Assembly: GCF_000423025.1 (NCBI RefSeq)
Contig: NZ_AUHE01000003.1
Location: 1 to 64,000, forward strand
DNA length: 64,000 nucleotides
Direction of reading: 5' to 3'
From: Gordonia shandongensis DSM 45094
GTDB lineage: Bacteria > Actinomycetota > Actinomycetes > Mycobacteriales > Mycobacteriaceae
The translations under genes and the position numbers were made by a program. Every line of letters starts with the position of its first letter. The first letter of the stretch is position 1. Of this stretch, positions 57,822 through 64,000 are shown piece after piece. The notes under the pieces are model-generated. The model saw nothing but the letters and a program-made list of their open reading frames with translations, had not been told where the DNA came from and did not search any database.

Positions 57822-58412
57822 TCAGTTCTCCTCGGGCCGCAGCGGGTAGGTGGCCAGCAGCGGCAGCGGCCACGGCTGACGCCGGAGCACGGTGTGCCAC
57901 ACGTCCACGGACGGTTCGGCGAGCAGATCGGTGGGCAGGCCGGGTGCCACGATCCAGCTGCCCTCGGCGATCTCGTCGTCGAGCTGCCCGGCATCCCAGC
58001 CCGCGTATCCGGCGAAGATCCGCACCCCCGCGAGGACCTGCGCCAGCTCCTCGGGGTCGGCGTCGAGGTCGACCATCGCCACCGGGCCGAGCACCTGGTG
58101 CAGTTTGGGTTGCGCGCTGATGTCGATACCCGATTTGGCGACGCCGAGGCACAGGGCGGACGACGTGCCGACGGGGCCGCCGACGAAGACGGCGCGCGGC
58201 TGTGCGGCGAGGTCCGACCAGGCGGGCAGCACGTTGAACACCGGTGCCTCGCTCATCCGATTCAGGACGACGCCGAGGGTGCCGTACTCGTCGTGCTCGA
58301 TCACGTAGACCACGGTTCGCGCGAAGACGGGCCCGGTGAGGGAGGTCGAGGCGATCAGCAGGCTGCCGGGACCCACCTCGGGCATCGCGGAGGAGAAATC
58401 TGCGCCGGTCAC
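57822..58412 (-). CDS. YqgE/AlgH family protein
   Basis: A 196-residue protein. The conserved AlgH core is visible: GSLLIASTSLTGPVFARTVV, IEHDEYGTLGVVLNRMSEAP, VFVGGPVG and FAGYAGWDAGQLDDEIAEGS. Function is unknown, although it is conserved across bacteria and often near this locus in actinobacteria. Converges with the egtE-like gene and diverges from the MFS gene. Confidence 0.93.
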   Translation of the reverse strand: MTGADFSSAMPEVGPGSLLIASTSLTGPVFARTVVYVIEHDEYGTLGVVLNRMSEAPVFNVLPAWSDLAAQPRAVFVGGPVGTSSALCLGVAKSGIDISAQPKLHQVLGPVAMVDLDADPEELAQVLAGVRIFAGYAGWDAGQLDDEIAEGSWIVAPGLPTDLLAEPSVDVWHTVLRRQPWPLPLLATYPLRPEEN

Positions 58413-58497
58413 CCTTCAATGATGACACTCCCCGGGGACACTGCGGCGCGCGTGCGGTGCCGCCGCCGATCGCCGCCGTTCGCCGTAGGCTCGACGG

Positions 58498-59835
58498 GTG
58501 AGCTCCATTCGGTCGATCGTCCGGCATCCCGGCCTCGTTCGGCTGCTCACGGTGCGTCTGCTGTGCCAGCTCAGCGACGGTGCGTTCCAGGCGGCTCTGG
58601 CGTTCTCGATCCTGTTCAACCCGGACCGCCACTCGGAGCCGCTGGCGATCGCGGGCGGGTTCGCCGTGTTGCTGCTCCCCTACTCCCTCCTGGGGCCGTT
58701 CGCCGGAGCCTTCCTCGACCATTGGGACCGCCGCGCCGTCCTGCTGTGGGCCAACCTGCTGCGTGCGGCCGCGGTCGTCCTCGTCGCCGGGGTGATGACG
58801 GTGAGCACGCCCGACGCGGTGGTCCTGATCTGTGCGCTGCTGGTGACCGGGGCGAGCAGGCTGGTGAGTTCGGGACTGTCGGCGGCACTCCCGCACGTGG
58901 CGCCGGGGCCGGTGATCGTCGAGGTCAACTCGGTGTTCACGACCCTCGGGGGTGCGATGCTCGCCGCGGGCGCGGGGGTGTCGGGAGTCCTCCGACTGAT
59001 CTTCGGTCCCGACAACGGCGGGTCGGGTGCCACGTTGCTGGCGGGTGCGGTGTTCGCGGTGGCGGCCGCGCTGCTCGCGGCGCGGTTCGCTCCGCGGCGA
59101 CTGGGCCCCGATCGGCCCGACGGTGCTGGACACACCGTCGTGTACGCGGTGCTTCGAGGTCTGGCGCACGGCGTGCGGCAGGTGCTGCGGATACCGAGCG
59201 TCGGGATCGCGTTGGCGGCGATCGGCGTGCACCGGCTGGTCTTCGGCGCCAACACGTTGATGTTCCTGATGCTGGTGCGGCACACCGAGTTCGGTGATGC
59301 GCTGGGGGCCGACGTGACGGCCCTGGCGTTGATCGGCGGCGCGGTGGCGCTCGGTGCTCTCGTCGCCGCGGCGGCCACGCCGATCGGCATCCGTGTGGCG
59401 GGTCGCCGCGCCACCATGGTCGCGGCGTTGATCGGCGGTGCGGCCGCCGAACTGGTGATCCTCACCCAGCGTCCGATCCCCGTGCTCCTGGCCGCGGGTG
59501 TGATCGGCCTGGCGGGGCAGACGGTGAAGCTCTGCGGGGACGTCGCGATGCAGTGCGATGTCGCGGACTCCTACCGCGGGCAGGTGTTCGCGGTGCAGGA
59601 CGCGGTCTTCAACTCCCTGTTCGTCGTCGCGATCTTCCTCGTGGCCCTGGTGATCCCGCCCGACGGTCTCAGCGTCGCGGTCGTGGTCATCGGTGCGCTG
59701 GTGTACCTGGTCGCGGGCGTGGCGGTGCGCGCGGCGGGCCCGCGCGCCGACGGCCCGCCGCCGGCGCCGCTGCGTCCCGAGTCGGTCGCCCTCGATCAGG
59801 GATCCCCCGGCGAGTCGGGCGCCCCCGCCCGATAG
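58498..59835 (+). CDS. major facilitator superfamily transporter
   Basis: A 445-residue polytopic protein with about 12 helices. The MFS signature loop after helix 2 is FLDHWDRRAVLLWANLLRAA, and a second half-repeat starts around QVLRIPSVGIALAAIGVHRL. Probably a drug or metabolite efflux pump; no substrate can be given. GTG start at 58498, 86 bp from yqgE. Its last 40 bp overlap the 3' end of the minus-strand Asp-rich gene. Confidence 0.85.
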   Translation: MSSIRSIVRHPGLVRLLTVRLLCQLSDGAFQAALAFSILFNPDRHSEPLAIAGGFAVLLLPYSLLGPFAGAFLDHWDRRAVLLWANLLRAAAVVLVAGVMTVSTPDAVVLICALLVTGASRLVSSGLSAALPHVAPGPVIVEVNSVFTTLGGAMLAAGAGVSGVLRLIFGPDNGGSGATLLAGAVFAVAAALLAARFAPRRLGPDRPDGAGHTVVYAVLRGLAHGVRQVLRIPSVGIALAAIGVHRLVFGANTLMFLMLVRHTEFGDALGADVTALALIGGAVALGALVAAAATPIGIRVAGRRATMVAALIGGAAAELVILTQRPIPVLLAAGVIGLAGQTVKLCGDVAMQCDVADSYRGQVFAVQDAVFNSLFVVAIFLVALVIPPDGLSVAVVVIGALVYLVAGVAVRAAGPRADGPPPAPLRPESVALDQGSPGESGAPAR

Positions 59836-60203
59836 GCGGTCGTCCGATCGGCGGTGGCCCGACCGGTGGTGGCCCGGTGGGTGTCGGCGTATCCGTCCCC
59901 GTCGGTGTCGAGCAGGATCGCGCCCCCGACGTCGTCGCTGCGCGGCAGCTCCCACAGGCCGGAGCCGCCGTCGGCGAAGAACGTCTCGGGAACACCGTCG
60001 TCGTCGAGATCGAGAACGGCCATGTCGGCGATCCCGTCGCCGTCCGAATCCCACATCGCGTCGTCGCGGCGCCCGTCACCGTCGAAGTCCAGGAGCACGG
60101 CGTCCGGGGTGCCGCCACCGTCGAGATCGAGGTCGGCGGCCGACGCCCATCGTGACACCGGCCCCGACCCGGTCCCGAAGACGTACTCGATGAACGGCTC
60201 CAT
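59796..60203 (-). CDS. Asp-rich repeat protein with EF-hand-like loops
   Basis: A 135-residue protein from the ATG at 60203 (MEPFIEYVFGTGSG). It carries at least five DxDxDG-type loops (LDLDGGGTPD, DFDGDGRRDD, DSDGDGIADM, DLDDDGVPET, DTDGDGYADT) at about 10-residue spacing, the pattern of calcium-binding FG-GAP, dockerin or thrombospondin-3 repeats. There is no signal peptide, which is unusual for such repeats. The tail is Thr/Ala/Arg-rich. I recognise no function. Confidence 0.7.
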   Translation of the reverse strand: MEPFIEYVFGTGSGPVSRWASAADLDLDGGGTPDAVLLDFDGDGRRDDAMWDSDGDGIADMAVLDLDDDGVPETFFADGGSGLWELPRSDDVGGAILLDTDGDGYADTHRATTGRATADRTTAYRAGAPDSPGDP

Positions 60204-60274
60204 ACAGATTGGACGCGCCGGGGTTGCGCGCGGTTCCACATCCCGACGCTCCGGGCGCGTCGCCGAGTGGTCGG

Positions 60275-61261
60275 TCAGGCCGCTTCGGCCGCGATCGCCT
60301 GGCGCTCGTAGCGCCCCGCGAGGATGGAGCACACGATGAGCTGGATCTGATGGAACACCATCAGCGGCAACACGATGAACCCGACCGTCCCGCCGGCGAA
60401 CATCACCGATGCCAGCGGCAGGCCGGTCGCCAGGGACTTCTTGGTGCCGCAGAACTGGATCGCGATCGTGTCGGCGCGGTCGAAGCCCAGCCGCCTCGGC
60501 ACCCACCCGGTCACCCACAGCATCGCCAGGACGAACACCGTGGAGACGACGCAGACGATGACCACGTCCCAAGCGCTCACCATGCTCCACATGCCGGACA
60601 CGACGCCCTCGCTGAACGCCACGTAGACCACCACCACGATGGACGACCGGTCGACGTACTTCGTCGGGGCCGCGTAGCGGGCCATGAACCCGCTGATCAG
60701 CGGTCGCGCCAACTGGCCGACGATGAACGGGACGAGGATCTCCAGGAGGATCTTCGTCACAGACGAGCCGGTGATCTGGACGCCCGCGCCCGAGCCCATC
60801 ACGAAGACCACCAGGAGCGGTGTGAGGACCACCCCGAGGAGGTTGGACGCCGAGGCGCTGACGATCGCGCCCGCCACGTTGCCGCGCGCGATCGAGGTGA
60901 AGGCGATCGACGACTGCACCGTGGACGGCACCAGCGTCAGATACAGCATGCCGAGGGCCAGATGCTCGCCGATCACCGGCTCCAACAGCGGTTTCAGGGC
61001 GACCCCGATGATGGGGAACGCGATGAACGTGAACGACAGGATCGTCAGGTGCAGTCGCCAGTGGGTGAGGCCGTTGAGCGCTTCCCGCGGGTGCAGGCGC
61101 GCCCCGTACAGGAAGAACAGCAGGGCGATGAGGAGCGTGACGACCCAGTCCATGACGTCGGCGAATCCGCCGTCGGCGGGCACGACGGCCGCCACCACCA
61201 CGGCCAGCAGGATGGAGAGGACGAAGCCGTCGATCGGGGAACGATCGAGAAGTGAACGCAT
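60275..61261 (-). CDS. bile acid:sodium symporter-like (BASS/SBF) transporter
   Basis: A 328-residue membrane protein of about ten helices with the SBF-like pattern: LYGARLHPREALNGLTHWRL, TLVPSTVQSSIAFTSIARGN, LLGVVLTPLLVVFVMG and QFCGTKKSLATGLPLASVMF. The family moves organic anions with sodium; the substrate is unknown. Its stop is 72 bp from the Asp-rich gene, and it lies 6 bp after the SdpI-like gene in the same direction, so these may be cotranscribed. Confidence 0.9.
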   Translation of the reverse strand: MRSLLDRSPIDGFVLSILLAVVVAAVVPADGGFADVMDWVVTLLIALLFFLYGARLHPREALNGLTHWRLHLTILSFTFIAFPIIGVALKPLLEPVIGEHLALGMLYLTLVPSTVQSSIAFTSIARGNVAGAIVSASASNLLGVVLTPLLVVFVMGSGAGVQITGSSVTKILLEILVPFIVGQLARPLISGFMARYAAPTKYVDRSSIVVVVYVAFSEGVVSGMWSMVSAWDVVIVCVVSTVFVLAMLWVTGWVPRRLGFDRADTIAIQFCGTKKSLATGLPLASVMFAGGTVGFIVLPLMVFHQIQLIVCSILAGRYERQAIAAEAA

Positions 61262-61267
61262 GCGACG

Positions 61268-61780
61268 TCAGACGCGGTTGTGCGGGTTGTCCTCGGCGAG
61301 GCACATGCCGCTCAGTGCGCAACTGCCGCAGCTCGACTCGCCGCAGTCGGCGGCCGCCTGATCGGCGTCGGCGGAGCTCCCGCACGTCGAGGCCGTCTCC
61401 GCGCCGCCCGAGCAGCACCCGCACCCGCCCTCGTCGGTCGGCGGGACGGTCCGGGCGGCGGCAATCGCCATGGTGCCGATCGCCGAGATCACCAGCAACG
61501 CCACGACGATCCCGAACAGTGCGAACAGGAAGCCCCACCGATCGAATGCGACGCCGAGAGCGCCGGCGACGGCGAGGATGACCGAGGCCCCGACGAATCC
61601 GGGACCGGCGACGCGGCCCGCGAGCGCGAACGCCTCCTCGGAGCGCATCGTCTCCACCGAGCGCACGCCCACCCAGCGGTTGCGTCGCAGCGTTCCGGTG
61701 AGCCCCGCGACGCCGACGCCCAGCCAGACGGCGGCGAGCACGAGGGCGACGACGGAGACGACGATGGATGCGATAGCCAC
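61268..61780 (-). CDS. SdpI-like membrane protein with Cys-rich tail
   Basis: A 170-residue protein from the GTG at 61780 (VAIASIVVSVVALVLAAVWL). Three helices with the SdpI core (NRWVGVRSVETMRSEEAFAL, GFVGASVILAVAGALGVAFD, LFALFGIVVALLVISAIGT) are followed by a 55-residue tail with eight cysteines, clustered as GGCGCC, STCGS, ADCGESSCGSCALSGMC. Nothing in SdpI proteins requires this tail; it could bind metal or form disulfides. The longer frame continuing into leuS is antisense and not coding. Confidence 0.75.
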   Translation of the reverse strand: MAIASIVVSVVALVLAAVWLGVGVAGLTGTLRRNRWVGVRSVETMRSEEAFALAGRVAGPGFVGASVILAVAGALGVAFDRWGFLFALFGIVVALLVISAIGTMAIAAARTVPPTDEGGCGCCSGGAETASTCGSSADADQAAADCGESSCGSCALSGMCLAEDNPHNRV

Positions 61781-61873
61781 ATGGTCACTGTACGACGGCG
61801 CGGCGACAGGCTCGAACCGTGATTCCCACGGTGTGCTTTTGGGCACTGTGACGCGAGGATTTACGCTGGTCGG

Positions 61874-64000
61874 GTGACTTCTGCTGATTCTGAGAATCGT
61901 TCGTCCGACGGCCACCGGTACACGGCGCGCGCCGCGGGCGAGATCGAGGCGCGCTGGCAGGAGTTCTGGACGCAGAACCAGACCTTCGCCGCGCCGAATC
62001 CCGTCGGCCCCCTCGCGGGCGATTTCACGGACTTCGAGGGGCCGTCGCCGGACGCCGACGACAAGCTCTTCATCCAGGACATGTTCCCGTACCCGTCGGG
62101 CGCCGGCCTGCACGTCGGGCACCCCCTCGGGTTCATCGCCAGCGACGTCTACGCGCGCTACCAGCGGATGACGGGCAAGAACGTGCTGCACACGATGGGC
62201 TTCGACTCGTTCGGCCTGCCCGCCGAGCAGTACGCCGTGCAGACGGGCACCCACCCGCGGGCCACCACCGAGGCCAACATCGAGCGGTACCTGCAGCAGA
62301 TCCGCCGCCTGGGTCTGGGGCACGACGAGCGTCGGCGCATCGCGACCACCGACATCGACTTCTACCGCTGGACGCAGTGGATCTTCCTGCAGATCTACAA
62401 CGCGTGGTTCGATCCCGAACAGGGTCGTGCCCGCCGGATCGACGAGCTGATCGAGGAGTTCGAGAACGGCACCCGCGAGTTGGAGGACGGCCGCGACTGG
62501 GTGGCGCTCAGCCGTGCCGAACGTCGGGAGGTCCTCGACGAGCACCGTCTGGTGTATCTCAGCGATTCGCTGGTGAACTGGTGCCCGGGCCTGGGCACCG
62601 TGCTGGCCAACGAGGAGGTCACCGCCGAGGGGCGCAGTGATCGCGGCAACTTCCCGGTGTTCCGCAAGAACCTGCGGCAGTGGATGATGCGGATCACCGC
62701 CTACTCCGACCGCCTGCTCGACGATCTCGACCTGCTGGATTGGCCGGACAAGGTCAAGACGATGCAGCGCAACTGGATCGGCCGGTCGCGTGGTGCGCGG
62801 GTGCGTTTCCCGGTCCGGGACGCCTCCGCCGCCATCGAGGTCTTCACCACGCGACCCGACACCCTGTTCGGTGCCAGCTACATGGTGTTGGCGCCCGAAC
62901 ACGAGCTGGTCGACGAGATCGTCGCCGCGGCGTGGCCCGACGGTGTGGACGAGCGGTGGACCGGCGGGGCGCCGTCGCCGCGGGAGGCCGTCGCCGCGTA
63001 TCGCGCGTCGATCGCCGCGAAGAGTGATCTGGAGCGTCAGGAGAACCGGGAGAAGACCGGTGTGTTCACCGGCGCGTACGCGACGAACCCGGTGAACGGT
63101 GCGCAGATCCCGGTGTTCATCGCCGATTACGTGCTGATCGGTTACGGTACGGGCGCCATCATGGCCGTCCCCGCGCACGACACCCGCGACTACGAGTTCG
63201 CGACCGCTTTCGGGCTGCCGCTGCTCGAGGTGATCGGTTCGGCCGAGGGCATCGGCGAGGAGGCCTTCGTCGGCGACGGCACGCTCGTCAACTCCGGTTT
63301 CCTCGACGGGATGGGCGTCGACGAGGCCAAGAGCGCCATGATCGAGCGTCTGGAGGCCGACGGCACGGGTGTCGGCACCGTGCAGTACAAACTGCGCGAC
63401 TGGCTGTTCGCGCGCCAACGGTACTGGGGTGAGCCGTTCCCCGTCGTGTACGACGGCCAGGGGGCGCCGCACGCCCTGCCGGAGGCCATGCTGCCGGTGG
63501 AGCTGCCGGAGGTCGCCGACTACCAGCCGGTGTCGTTCGATCCCGATGACGCCGACAGCGAGCCCTCTCCCCCGCTGGCGAAGGCCACCGAATGGGTCGC
63601 CGTCGAGCTCGATCTCGGCAACGGGCTGCAGACGTACACCCGCGACACCAACGTGATGCCGCAGTGGGCCGGCAGTTCGTGGTACCAGCTGCGGTACATC
63701 GATCCGACCAACGACGAGACGCTGTGCGCAAAGGACAACGAGGCCTACTGGATGGGTCCGCGTCCGGCGGTTCACGGTGCGGACGATCCGGGTGGCCTGG
63801 ACCTGTACATCGGCGGTGTGGAGCATGCGGTGCTGCACCTGCTGTATTCGCGCTTCTGGCACAAGGTGCTCTACGACCTGGGGTACGTGACGAGCCGCGA
63901 GCCGTACCGGCGCCTGTTCAACCAGGGGATGATCCAGGCGTACGCCTACACCGATTCGCGCGGGGTCTACGTGCCGGCCGCGGAGGTCGAGGAGGTGGAC
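61874..64000 (+). CDS. leuS: leucyl-tRNA synthetase (3' end beyond window)
   Basis: 709 codons are visible from a GTG at 61874, with no stop before the window end. The class I signature HIGH appears as GLHVGHPLG, followed by [20 protein letters not shown]. The CP1 editing domain starts around residue 310 ([20 protein letters not shown], then [19 protein letters not shown] with its conserved aspartate). [15 protein letters not shown] and the IDPTNDETL region follow; the KMSKS loop lies past the end. It charges tRNA-Leu. Divergent from the SdpI-like gene, with 93 bp between. Confidence 0.96.
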   Translation, partial: MTSADSENRSSDGHRYTARAAGEIEARWQEFWTQNQTFAAPNPVGPLAGDFTDFEGPSPDADDKLFIQDMFPYPSGAGLHVGHPLGFIASDVYARYQRMTGKNVLHTMGFDSFGLPAEQYAVQTGTHPRATTEANIERYLQQIRRLGLGHDERRRIATTDIDFYRWTQWIFLQIYNAWFDPEQGRARRIDELIEEFENGTRELEDGRDWVALSRAERREVLDEHRLVYLSDSLVNWCPGLGTVLANEEVTAEGRSDRGNFPVFRKNLRQWMMRITAYSDRLLDDLDLLDWPDKVKTMQRNWIGRSRGARVRFPVRDASAAIEVFTTRPDTLFGASYMVLAPEHELVDEIVAAAWPDGVDERWTGGAPSPREAVAAYRASIAAKSDLERQENREKTGVFTGAYATNPVNGAQIPVFIADYVLIGYGTGAIMAVPAHDTRDYEFATAFGLPLLEVIGSAEGIGEEAFVGDGTLVNSGFLDGMGVDEAKSAMIERLEADGTGVGTVQYKLRDWLFARQRYWGEPFPVVYDGQGAPHALPEAMLPVELPEVADYQPVSFDPDDADSEPSPPLAKATEWVAVELDLGNGLQTYTRDTNVMPQWAGSSWYQLRYIDPTNDETLCAKDNEAYWMGPRPAVHGADDPGGLDLYIGGVEHAVLHLLYSRFWHKVLYDLGYVTSREPYRRLFNQGMIQAYAYTDSRGVYVPAAEVEEVD

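Noticed and set aside
59796..61538. 580-residue minus-strand frame including the Asp-rich protein
   Set aside because: The upstream part overlaps the BASS transporter in a different frame. Only the section from the ATG at 60203 looks like protein.
61781..61873. T-box or other leader upstream of leuS
   Set aside because: The gap is 93 bp, too short for a T-box, and no specifier or antiterminator features are visible.
61268..63862. 864-residue minus-strand frame running through leuS into the SdpI-like gene
   Set aside because: Only the last 170 codons match a protein family; the upstream part is antisense to leucyl-tRNA synthetase, whose plus-strand frame has clear motifs.

Overview
The window is a high-GC actinobacterial chromosome segment spanning the replication origin. 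Gene content and order match the dnaA region of Mycobacteriales such as Mycobacterium, Gordonia and Williamsia. The markers are: fhaA-fhaB-pstP-rodA-pbpA-pknA-pknB; trpG, crgA, rhomboid and ppiA; tRNA-Ile and tRNA-Ala beside gyrA/gyrB; dciA-recF-dnaN-dnaA-rpmH-rnpA-yidD-yidC-jag-rsmG-parA-parB; and cwlM-trx-trxB-sigM-murJ-mutT4-pcnA. A Gordonia-like organism is my best guess. No gnd gene lies between dnaN and recF, and an Asp23/sigma-factor block replaces the usual genes beside ppiA. Species cannot be read from the sequence alone.

Layout. 1-3225 is a decayed mobile or accessory patch ending at a tRNA-Leu 3' end. It holds an IS30 transposase tail, a 5'-truncated DUF418 gene, a TetR tail, an orphan reading-frame tail, an HNH (McrA-like) nuclease gene and an IS3 transposase remnant. 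3566-13446 is the plus-strand cell-wall and Ser/Thr-phosphorylation operon. 13502-16436 holds trpG/pabA, crgA, a PH-domain protein, rhomboid and ppiA. 16529-19113 is accessory: a small membrane protein, a Pro/Ser/Gly-rich membrane protein and a secreted lipase. 19187-23167 is a compact divergent module: six overlapping minus-strand genes (Asp23/Gls24-type and small membrane proteins) facing a plus-strand ECF sigma factor gene coupled to one more Asp23-like gene. 23307-29135 holds two tRNAs, a DUF3566 protein, gyrA and gyrB. 29329-34622 holds dciA, recF, dnaN, the oriC gap and dnaA.

On the other side of the origin, rpmH-rnpA-yidD-yidC-jag run rightward. A noncoding stretch with five parS sites follows, then rsmG, parA (with a sixth parS inside its 5' coding end) and parB. 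After that come a GNAT protein, cwlM, trx/trxB, the sigM locus, a TetR gene, a giant MurJ-pseudokinase, a DUF6049 protein, a NUDIX hydrolase, pcnA, an EgtE-like lyase, YqgE/AlgH, an MFS transporter, an Asp-rich repeat protein, a BASS-type transporter, an SdpI-like protein with a Cys-rich tail, and leuS, which runs off the end.

The parts connect. PknA/PknB, PstP, FhaA, FhaB, CrgA, CwlM and the MurJ-pseudokinase are, in mycobacteria, parts of one phospho-regulated peptidoglycan and division network, and all are within this window. The origin shows a DnaA-box, DnaA-trio and AT-rich arrangement. The most unusual items are a perfect 150-bp tandem repeat in fhaA, a Crp-like palindrome just ahead of the sigma gene of the Asp23 module, a possible modification-dependent nuclease in the tRNA-Leu patch, and a parS site embedded in parA.
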